From Immersiella caudata (taxonomy: Eukaryota; Ascomycota; Sordariomycetes; Sordariales; Lasiosphaeriaceae): a DNA stretch of 64,000 nucleotides. Shown here one piece after another: positions 11,940 through 21,018 of the stretch. The translations under genes and the position numbers were made by a program. Position 1 is the stretch's first letter; every line of letters starts with the position of its first letter. The notes under the pieces are model-generated. The model did not search any database and was not told the origin of the DNA. It worked only from the letters and a program-made list of their open reading frames with translations. Where the stretch lies: the NCBI GenBank assembly GCA_030512335.1, contig JAULSU010000002.1, positions 1,488,001 through 1,552,000 of the forward strand, given 5' to 3'.

Positions 11940-13211
11940 GGTTGTGGCTGGAGGGGTTTAGGTGCTGGACAGCGGTTGTCGTGAGGAAATCGGTGCCCCG
12001 ATGGCGCCGCGGACGCTGACGTCGTTGGTGATGGCCGAAAAGGGTTGGATTCGAGTTGCAGGTGGTCTCGGGCGGTTCTTAGTCAGGAGGGGAAGGAGCC
12101 TCAACCCAACTGGCCGCGGTCTGGGCGCCCCGCAGTTCGCCGACAAGGTGCCAGCTGCTGCCTGCCACGCCAGCCAAGAAACCTTCATCCGACCGAGCCT
12201 CTTGCGCCTCTTGTTTAAAATCGTGATGATACACGCGTACTGCAATACTTGATCTGGAATCCTGTTTTTTCTTTCTTTCCAACTGTCAGACTGCAGAGTC
12301 TTTGGCTGGCCGAATGGGGCGCTGTTCCTTCGGCCCGTGAGTTGGCAGAGTGCTGGTGAACTCGGCTTCGGGACTCTGCCGACCCGAGGGCAAGACAGTG
12401 AAGTGAAAGGATTTATTCCTAGCGGTACCTACCTTAGGGCTGAGCAGCTCTGCCGCTGCAAGGGAGCCGGCTTGTCGAAACGGCTTTCTTATCTGCTTGT
12501 TTTGCCTGTTCGTCCACCAACGCGATCCCCCATCGGCAGCTGGGTCTGCCGAGCGTCAGATGTTTCTTCCGGTTCCGTATCCAAACAACGCCGTCCCGCC
12601 GTGGCGCACAGCCGCTTGGCGAGCTGGAGTGGGGAATCAAACCGTAGGCGGGCCAAGTTTGACTAGATGCACAAAGACGTGAAAGGCATTGTTGGAGAAG
12701 GCCGGCGGTTGATTTCTAGAAGCCTCACCAAAACTTCATGTTTCTATCCATTGCTTGATGTTTTCTGTAGCCTGGCCCACTCATTCTCCATCTTTTGCTT
12801 GCAATTGGAGAGTTAGCTCTTGCTCAGCCCTGCGGTGGCCCGTGGGCACGTCGAATCTTTAGGCTTCTGACGCTTTCCATCTACCCACCGAGACCCCTGG
12901 CGCTGCAAGGCATTGAGTGCTCAAATCACTGGCAGCCTCACATTCGTTCCCACCCCGCGCGACCCCTTCCAATCTTCCATCCCCCACGACACACAACCTG
13001 AACGCTCCGATTTACAACCGTCGTCGCGATTCATTGATATATTACCATTTTTCAACTGACGAAGCAGCACAATCGGCCGCATCCCCAAACCGATTTTCCT
13101 GCTAGCCCACCTTGCTAAGGACAGCTCTGAGCATCGCAAGGAGCTAGCTACCCCTCCTTCCGCACCGACTCACACTCGTGTTCGCCGTCACCGGTAGAGC
13201 CTCACATCACA
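11940..13211. promoter_or_regulatory. Divergent promoter region VPS24 / SBA1
   Basis: The interval of 1.27 kb separates the two start codons. It is C/T-rich on the SBA1 side, with CCCCACGACACACAAC-type leader sequence. No gene is seen. A heat-shock-element-like pair is listed separately. Confidence 0.55.
12713..12722. promoter_or_regulatory. Possible heat-shock element (TTCTAGAA core)
   Basis: TTC-TA-GAA at 12714-12721 is a correctly spaced inverted pair of heat-shock pentamers; the next unit reads CTC instead of TTC. It lies about 490 bases upstream of the SBA1 ATG. Hsf1 control of p23/Sba1 is well known in fungi; this site is inference and only two units match. Confidence 0.3.
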
Positions 13212-14171
13212 ATGACCACCACCGTAACACCCGAGGGTGAGTACATCCCCATTTCAAACCTGGCCTGCCGAGATTGCTCTCGTCGCGCCTGGAGAAGCCC
13301 CAGGATACGGTGGTTGCCCAGTCGGGTCGCGCGCAAAACCCAGCCTTGCCTTCCTACCCAGTTTCACAGGATGGCTAACAAACCGCAACTCTAGTCCTCT
13401 GGGCACAGCGCTCGTCAAAGGCCGACCCTGAGAAGAACTTCATCTACCTCACCATCAGCGTCCCCGATGTGCCTGCCTCTAACCTCAAGCTGGACCTCAA
13501 GCCCACTGGCCTGTCTTTCACCGGTCATTCCGACACTCTCAAGAAAACCTACGCCCTCGAGCTTGAGTTCTACGCCGAGATCGACGTGGCCGAGAGCAAG
13601 ACCAACCACACAGCTCGCGACGTCGAGATGAAGCTGCGCAAGAAGGAGCTCGACGAGTCCTACTGGCCCCGCCTCCTGAAGGAGGCCAAGAAGGTCCACT
13701 TCCTCAAGACCGACTTCGACAAGTGGGTTGATGAGGACGAGCAGAACGAGGCTGCTGAGGACGATTTCTCCAACTTCGGAGGAATGGGTGAGTAGCCCCT
13801 CCCCCCCCTTAACTGTTCCGGTTTGCATCAACAGTTGCCATTCTTGCACTGTGCTTGCCTGCCTAACCAGTTGTACCTGGCTAACTGTTGGTCGCGCAGG
13901 AGGAATGCCAGGCATGGGCGGTATGGGTACGTATGGTTGAACAGAGGAGACGCATATCTGTTGCAGGGAGAGTACCTTGAACGTCTTACTGACTTTATTC
14001 ACAGGCGGAGGCGGTGATTTCGGCGGAATCGACTTCTCCAAGCTCGGCGGGGGCGCCGGTCTCCCCACAGGCGATGACGACGGAGAGGAGGAGGAGTCTG
14101 ACGACGAGGACATGCCACCTCTCGAGGGCGAGGAAGAGGAGGCTGCCGGCGACAAGAAGGCCTCGGCATAA
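13212..14171 (+). CDS. SBA1: Hsp90 co-chaperone p23 / Sba1
   Basis: CS-domain co-chaperone that binds the ATP-bound Hsp90 dimer, slows ATP hydrolysis and stabilises client complexes. Four exons: 13212-13236, 13395-13787, 13900-13926 and 14005-14171, all with GT-AG introns (158, 112 and 78 nt), giving 203 residues. The CS beta-sandwich covers roughly residues 8-110, opening with VLWAQRSSKADPEKNFIYLT and including LKLDLKPTGLSFTGH and WPRLLKEAKKVHFLKTDFDK WVDEDE. It is followed by a Gly/Met-rich linker (GGMPGMGGMG, a nine-codon exon) and an acidic tail (DDDGEEEESDDED). This is the usual fungal Sba1 architecture. The tail of small exons encoding the GGM repeats invites alternative splicing, but none can be shown here. 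Confidence 0.95.
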
Positions 14172-15318
14172 TGGAATCTGCTTTGACTGCGATCTACCCA
14201 GCGCATACAGAGGGCTGTGAAGAAAAAAGCATCTTGGTACTGCTCAACGAAAGACATCTCTTTAGCAGGGAGGATCAATGGAGTATCTTTGGTTCTGGGG
14301 CAAATGGAAATGCTTCTGTTTCGAGTCCGACTGCGATGCTTGACGCTGATAGGATTTCATCTTGATCTGAAAAGGCGTTGCTGATCGAGGCGCCACAACC
14401 CCTTGGTCACTGATTGGGAGCGGGACCGTCCGCTGTCTTAACTCACAGGCAATTAATTTTCTCTGCGTTTCTCGTTACTTTTCTCCAGTTTTGAGGAGCA
14501 CACGCGGCCGTCCAACATCACAAAGTCCCCCCAGCTGACACCGGCGTCCACGTCGCACAGAAGATTTCCTGCTTTATCTTTGTTCCCTGCTGTCTTGGTT
14601 GCTTTTTTTGCCCGGTCTGTACCTTTTGGAATTATCCCGACCAAAAGGTCTTAACCTTTGTTACACCGATCTTGAGACTAAGCCACTCGATCACGCAGAG
14701 CTGTGCCGCTGGCGGGCCTCGGAGGGCATCCTAGCCAGTCGCCATCACCTGCGGCTGAGGGGAAAACGCCATCCACACGGTGAGATCGAGCGATGTGAGG
14801 ACTGTGGGTGCCCTACACCGATCGAGCCCGGCGAATCATGGCAGCCAAAAAGAGACACCATACCCGGCGAAGAGGCGCTGGGGCTGTTTTACTTTTCCTG
14901 AGGGTTCCTCATCTCCCGTCGCCTTGGTCTTGGGGGCGTTCGAAACCGGTGTGGAGATGGATGGCGTTAGGGTGTTGTTTGCTTCCTGCGGACCGCGATG
15001 ATCCAGCTGTCGGCGTACTGGGGTGAGGTGGCAAGCTGAGTGGTATAAAGGGGAGGAAGTCCTCTCGCCGGTAGAGAGTCAAGATGGGAGGAGCAAAGTT
15101 CGTTCCGTCACTTATTTCATCCCTACTGCAGAGCTGCGATACTAGTGCTTTCGATTTTTATATACCGCTACCTACACTGCTGGCCCAAGAATCCTACGCC
15201 GTCATCCTACTTGATCCTTCATTTTTACATCTACCTACAACGCTTCACCGCGTAGAAGAACAACAGCTACCTATCTTCGTCACCCCACCTCAACTCAACA
15301 CACTCAACACCATCCATC
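14172..15318. promoter_or_regulatory. Intergenic: SBA1 3' end and promoter of the Ser/Gly-rich gene
   Basis: No gene recognised. It contains the SBA1 3' UTR and, to the right, the upstream region and leader of the gene starting at 15,319, including a TATA box. A plus-strand open frame at 14599-14901 shows no domain. Confidence 0.6.
15044..15049 (+). promoter_or_regulatory. TATA box
   Basis: A clear TATAAA in GTGGTATAAAGGGG, about 270 bases upstream of the ATG at 15,319. A canonical TATA box with a long leader suggests regulated rather than housekeeping expression. Confidence 0.55.
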
Positions 15319-15789
15319 ATGCCATCCAACTCCTCCCCCGCCTCAACATCCCCCACTGGCACCTCTTCCTCAACCTCCAACTCTTACGCATCCCATGAAG
15401 CCGCAGCCGCCGCCCGCGCCGGCGCATCTTTCCTCCCCTGGCCCGTCGACGAAACCTACACCACCCCGCGCTACTCCCCCGTTCCTCCCGTCTCCAACCG
15501 CACCAACGTGAATCACAACATGAACCACACCCCCAGCTATAACTACTACGCCTCCCGCGACGCCGCCGCCGACGCTCAGGCCGGCGCATGCTTCGTGGCA
15601 TGGCCCGGCGATGAGACGTACGCGTACGTCCCAATGCTGGATTACGAGTACGGGAGTTCAACATCAACATCATCCGGGTCCTCATCGAACGGGAAGGGGG
15701 GAAGTACAACGGGCAAGGGACATGGGAGTAAGGAGAAGGGTCATGGACATGGGAAGGTCAAGGTGAAGAAGGTTTCGAGGGCGAAGTGA
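15319..15789 (+). CDS. Small Ser/Gly/Lys-rich protein with internal duplication
   Basis: Single-exon 156-residue protein of unknown function. It contains two copies of one motif: SYASHEAAAAARAGASFLPW (about residues 22-41, then PVDETY) and YYASRDAAADAQAGACFVAW (about 75-94, then PGDETY). Between them lies a Pro/Asn-rich linker; afterwards comes a Ser/Thr/Gly stretch and a strongly basic tail (GHGSKEKGHGHGKVKVKKVS). There is no signal peptide or membrane segment. Each repeat ends in an aromatic-x-Trp-Pro-x-Asp-Glu-Thr-Tyr signature, which suggests a short binding element. The ATG follows CCATCC in a good context and is preceded by a TATA box. The Trp-Pro core loosely resembles the CAFPSWPRR core of the protein at 1-191; this may be chance. 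Confidence 0.75.
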   Translation: MPSNSSPASTSPTGTSSSTSNSYASHEAAAAARAGASFLPWPVDETYTTPRYSPVPPVSNRTNVNHNMNHTPSYNYYASRDAAADAQAGACFVAWPGDETYAYVPMLDYEYGSSTSTSSGSSSNGKGGSTTGKGHGSKEKGHGHGKVKVKKVSRAK

Positions 15790-16395
15790 AGGGAGTTAGG
15801 TACGGTACCCGGGCTGGACTGCAGAGGAGGTAGAGGGGGCACTGGCTGCGAAGGTTCTAGACAGACTCGTATACCTTGATACACAAGGCATAAACGGCAC
15901 TCGGGGCTGTCTGTCTCGGGGAAAATGGGACGGCGCTTAAGCATGTTATGATACACGTAATACTCCGACGTCGACGCGGAGAGATGGCGGGCAGATACAT
16001 ATCATATTGAGAACGTCTTAGACATTGTTGGCACTACCAGACGTACGTGAACAGCCACCAATTATTGACTTGCTTGTGGCACCCGACTTCATATGGGACC
16101 TCTATCCGCACCTTGCTATCCGCACACCTTGGAGACGTTCGTGGGAAATACAGTGATGGAGAAATCTCCATGTCGCTCTGAATTATACATCTTTCCCCCG
16201 CAAAACGAGCGAGCTACGGAGCTTGTGCCAATCTGTGCCTAGTAATGCACTTTGTGTTATGAAATCGAGTGACCGAACCCCTCCCAACCTCCCAAATGCA
16301 AACCCAAACCAAATCTCATATCACGCTATCGCTGCTGAAGGCCTCTCCTGGAGCTCCTGCCACCCATCCTTGTGCATTCCCCCTTCGTCTCTCCT
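15790..16395. other. Convergent intergenic region
   Basis: It lies between the 3' ends of the plus-strand Ser/Gly-rich gene and the minus-strand YRA1 gene and should hold both 3' UTRs. Nothing else is seen. Confidence 0.6.
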
Positions 16396-18116
16396 TCAAA
16401 GGATCTCGTCCTCCATTGGGGCATCGCCACCGTTAGTCGTAGCCGGGGCACCAGCAGCAGCGCTGTCATTGTTGGCGCCGTTGAAATAGTCGGTCATCTC
16501 CGAATCCAATTCCTCCTGGGTCTTCTTGGCGGGACGAACGCTCTTTCCCTTCTTCGGGCCCTTCTTGGGTCCCTTGCCGGGGGCGGCGCCAGCCTTTCCG
16601 GTGGCGTCATTGCGCTTGACAGCGGCCGCGGACTTGGGCTGAGCCTTGGGCTGCGAGATGCGCTGACCGAGAGACTTGGGCTGCGGGATGAGATCCGCGT
16701 TTGCGATGATAACTTCAACCTGATGGGCATTAGTAATACTTCTGGCACTCTGGGAAGCGGTCGCAACATACCTTGACAGGCTTGTTATCAATGAGGAGAC
16801 CGTTCAGAGTGGAGAAGGCCTTGGTGGCGCCGTCTGCGTGATGGAAGGTAACCTGGGCAATACCCCGGCTATTTCCTCCCGGCCCGTACGACAACTCGAC
16901 CTTCTTGACCTGGCCAACGGAAGACTGGAAGTATTCCTATCGAAAGGGTGGGTGGTTAGCGTCTGCGGTTAGGACCAGAGCAATCGCGGCCGGGTTGGTT
17001 CGGCGTTCAAAATCCGGGAAGGTCATCGCCTGGAACGGAGGGTCGTGTACGTGGAAAGACCAAACAGCGAGCAGAGCAGCGAGCGCAACATCCAACCATC
17101 TCACCAGCGACTGGCAGGTGAGCCGACCCCGGCAACTTTGGACCCACGGAAGTTCCCATCCGTGTCGATATCGTTCGTAATCTCGAGCCCGCGATCCAAG
17201 AAAAAAGCGTGATAGAATCCCCCGCCGAAATCGATCCAAGCCGACAAGAAAATTTTGTCTCTCGTCCCCGGAGACGCTAACTTTCGAGAGCGTCTGCATT
17301 GCCTGAGTTTCGAATAGTTCGGTGCAGAGAAACCTCTCCCACCCAAGACCCCCAGAAACCCTCATGAGATAGAACGAAGAGCCACGCTGCTGCTCACTGC
17401 AAAGCTCACTTGCACACGCAAAACCATCGTCTTGGTGACCAGCCAAGAGAGGTGATGCGGTAAAACTCAGCGGTGCCGAACTGGCAGACTTCATCCATTC
17501 CAATCGTTTGCGCATTATCTCAGATCACAGGTGCTTGCCAGGCAACCAAAGTGGATTCGTGGGATGTGATGTGCACAACGAAGGATGCGCTTGACTTCGG
17601 TGATGACGGCATGATTGGGCATGCGCGGCAGGGAAGGAGCGAATGTGTCTTTTGCCAGTCGGTTGCCGGAGTTCAGGAATAGACCACCATGGGTTTGTCC
17701 GCCCGGGACACCAACGTCGAGCGGATACGCCACGGGGGAGGGATGTCGACAAAAGTCCGGAAGGCTGAATAGCCTTATCGGTAATAACATACCTTGATCT
17801 GAGCCTCGGAAACATCCTTGGGCTGTGGAGAGTCAGCGTGATGCTCTTGATGCTTTCAACTGTGGGGTAACTTTTCGCAATGACTTACCAGATTGCTGAC
17901 CATGATCTTGCTCTCGCCTACCAGTCCGGAACCCTTAGCGGGAGTCGGCTTGTTGGCGTTGCGTGCAGCCTGGGGCTTCTTCTGAATGCCGCCAGCGGGC
18001 GCCGTGGGCGCGGGGCGGTTGCCGACAGCAGTGCGGCGAGTAGAGCGGCGCTTGGAAGCATTGCGGCGCTGGGTCGAGAGAATCTCGTCAAGAGACTGGT
18101 CGAGCTTGCCAGACAT
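16396..18116 (-). CDS. YRA1: mRNA export adaptor Yra1 / ALYREF (REF family)
   Basis: RRM adaptor of the TREX complex that binds UAP56/Sub2 and hands mRNA to the Mex67 export receptor. Four exons, all phase 0: 17889-18116, 17793-17822 (ten codons), 16772-16936 and 16396-16719, giving 248 residues. The N-terminus carries the UAP56-binding motif LDQSLDEIL, followed by a basic Arg/Lys-rich region. The RRM runs from about residue 70 to 145 (KIMVSNL as RNP2-like strand, GIAQVTFHHADGATKAF as RNP1 region). The C-terminus has KKTQEELDSEMTDYF, the second UAP56-binding box. Intron 2 is 856 nt, far longer than the other introns (66 and 52 nt), with GTATGT donor and CTAAC branch candidates. It falls inside the RRM after SEAQIK, apparently the position of the long autoregulatory intron of yeast YRA1. 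Confidence 0.93.
16937..17792 (-). promoter_or_regulatory. Unusually long YRA1 intron 2, candidate autoregulatory element
   Basis: The 856-nt intron begins GTATGT and ends CGATAG. Two branch candidates (TCCTAAC and CGCTAAC) lie 20-40 nt from the acceptor. Both flanking exons are certain from the RRM. In budding yeast the YRA1 intron (766 nt by memory) is spliced inefficiently and its retention limits Yra1 level; a regulatory role here is inference. Open frames inside the intron look random. Confidence 0.6.
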
Positions 18117-18851
18117 GTTGGCGACTGATGTGCGAGTGTGAAAGCGGGGTTGTAGTGTTGACTGGCTACGTGGTCGCGAAGTGCTGCGAATGATATTTTA
18201 CGCAGCGCGGTGCAGTCGTCGATACAAGAGGCAATCGACTGGATGAATGGCCGATGCGAAAACGCGGATCGGATGTTGAAGTGGAGGTCTTGGTTTAGGT
18301 CGCGTCACGTCAGATTCTGCGTGCGCGGCAGCCGACCGTGAAGAAAGGTCGAGCAAAAAGTCTGAAGGTGGCAGATGAAGAAGATTCAGGTTTGCGAAGT
18401 TGGATGCAGACCTGAAAGAAATGGAAATAGACGGGTGTGGCAGGAGTATGGTTTTTTTTTTGGCGTTGGGCGGATGATGAGCAAGAAGAGGGAGAAGTGG
18501 AATGTCGCGAAATTTTGAGGGCGACGCTCCTTTCGTTCCTGCCTGCAAAGGGGGCCAGGCTGGGCTAGGCGGGAACCTTCCAACCAGCGAACTGGCGTGG
18601 CAACTGCCGCTAATCCTTTTATGGATGAGTCAACACCCAAGCCATAAGCGGGCTTTTCCGTAATGGAGCCGCCGCTCTCCTTGGAAATTCCATCGTCACA
18701 CAGCAAACAGCCTTTAGAATGCCCAAATATCCCGAACATCACGTTTCGCTGTTGCAAACCCTGTCACAGACTCAAAGAGTCACGGGGAGCAAGAAGCAGC
18801 ATCTTAAAATTTGGAAAGTTAATACGCTCCTGCCAGTCGTTCGGCTCCGCA
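18117..18851. promoter_or_regulatory. Divergent promoter region YRA1 / ankyrin gene
   Basis: It separates the two start codons by 735 bases. A T9 run sits at about 18,452-18,460. No gene seen. Confidence 0.55.
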
Positions 18852-20985
18852 ATGCTGGCTGCCGGACCACTGCAGCTCCTCATCGGAGCCTGCCTCGTTA
18901 CATGTGTAGGCGCGGACGCCGGAGATGATTTCTCGAATGATCTGTTCACCGACCTAGCCCCGTATGTGACGTAGCTTGTCCGATCCAGCCCGTATGCTGA
19001 CCTACATCGCACCCAGGCTGCTGGCGCTGTTTGGCGAGAGGGTCACTATGCAGTTCATGAGCCAATCCACAGGCTGGGCTGACAACATCATCTTTGCAAT
19101 GGCACCGCTCGGCATCGTCACTGCCATCATCGGTGCCATCCGAGTCGGGGGCCCGTCATGGCTCAAGACTATCATTGGAAGGGCAAGGGAGAGCCGCGCC
19201 ATTGCCGAGGCCGAGCTGATGTCCTCTACCTCCAAAGAAGTGTGCGAGCTCTGGAACGGCCAGGAGATTGTCAGAGTTATGGGAGAGGGACCAATACGAG
19301 AGTTCATTATCCTTTTGCCCGGGCCAAGTGGTCCAAAAGCTGGCCCATTAATCGATCAAAAAACATCAGTGGTGCCGCTAAGCAGAATCCTGGATCTGTC
19401 AAATGGGTGTCTTACGAGACAGAGTTCGTATATCCACCTTAGCCAACCATCTTGTCACCTCCATAATCTAACACACCTTACCAGAGCCTGCCTTTCGACA
19501 GCGCATTTCCGGTAATTACTTTCTGCAGCGCTGGAATTCTTCGAAAACTAAGAGAGAAGCGGATAAAGGTGGTTCCCAGGAAGCCACTCAGCCCCATGCT
19601 GCCTTGAGGCCACAGCTCGCTGTCCCGGACGATGGCAAGCGTTCTCCAAAAGACCTCGACCTAGAAAAGGCTACAACACCATGCCCTAGCACGCACAAAG
19701 TCCGTGCCCTAGAGCAGAAAGGCCCTCCGATTGTCATTGTTCGAAATACAACAGCCGAGTCGCCCAACCTCACACTCAACGTTCAGAGCCAGGCCAGCAG
19801 AGGAGAGCTCTATGCAGTTGCCGCCTGCGGCATTGTCCTCCAGTTTGGCGTCCTTGTCTTCTCCGGCTTCGCCACCCACCATCCGGAATGGAGATTCAAG
19901 TGGTTAAAGGAAGGAGAGCCTGTTGCAAACTACGCCTTCCCTTGCCTCACTGTCGGCACGCTACTCCTAGTAGCTGGCATGCTAGCTTGTTCCTATGTCG
20001 TCGAGAGTAGCACGAGGGAAGAGAGATACTACCCAGTTGGAAAGGAGGCCTACATCGTGTGGCTGCAAAGATCCGGCACCGTTAACGATCAAACCTTCGA
20101 ATCGTTTGCAGTCTTCCCTGCGGGGGGAGCGCAGGGCGTGATTACAACGTCTCAGCGAAGACGAGCGGGGGCAGCGGCGCCGGGGACAGCAAGCCGGACG
20201 GCATCTCCAGGCATTCGGGAATTTGAAGTTCCGAAGGAGGTCATAGCCAGCGCCGGCGCCTTCATCAGCCTCTGCGGCTTCGTTACGCAGTTCGTCGGTC
20301 TGCGCGGCATGCATTGGTCGGCGTCCATCGCCCAGCTTGTCGCCATCGCCATCATGGTCGCTCTCAGAGCGTGGGTCCGCCGCAACCTTGCTAAACTTCC
20401 CAGTTCCCTCCCCCTTGTTTCAGGACACGAAATAGACTGGTTAGCGATGACTTTTGCCGGAGACTCTACGGAAATTCCTTGGCTGAGTTCCTTGGAGAAA
20501 CCTCGGGCGACAGGCGGTGACAGTTGGGACTGGAGGATTGTCGCGGTCCAGAACCCGGACAAGGTTGTAAGGCTGCAAACGAGCAAGTCAGGCTTATCAA
20601 CCCAGGACCAAGGTGCTCCCCTCCCATCAAGAGCTCACAAGGTGATGACGATGCGAAGGAAGCTCGGAAAGCTAGCGGGCTGGCACGGGCCTGCATCTTC
20701 AGAAGCAATCTCCCTCGCTAGGGCTATTGAGATTGCAGCGGATGCTTTCCTCAACGAGCTCAAAGGAAGGTTCATGTGGTCTCTAGAGGTCTGCGGTGAG
20801 CCGGCCTATTTCCATCTGGAACGGGAAGACGGCAGGCCTTGGAAAGCGCAATCGGATGAGCTCGAAGCAGCCTTGTCACTGTGGCTTTATTCCGTCAAAC
20901 GCAGGGAACAAGCCCTAAAGTGGGACGACGAAAACGCAGAGGTCGACGAGAAAAATCCAGAAGTCGACAGCAAAAATCTAAAAGC

Positions 20986-21018
<33 letters not shown>

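Noticed and set aside
13415..14278. 287-codon minus-strand frame antisense to SBA1
   Set aside because: It spans SBA1 exons and introns on the opposite strand and shows only shadow composition.
14599..14901. 100-codon plus-strand frame with a CEDCGC cluster
   Set aside because: The two-Cys cluster suggested a zinc motif but no second half exists, and there is no supporting start or splice context.
16937..17515. 192-codon minus-strand frame within YRA1 intron 2
   Set aside because: No domain, no methionine in a useful place, and the flanking RRM halves require this DNA to be intron.
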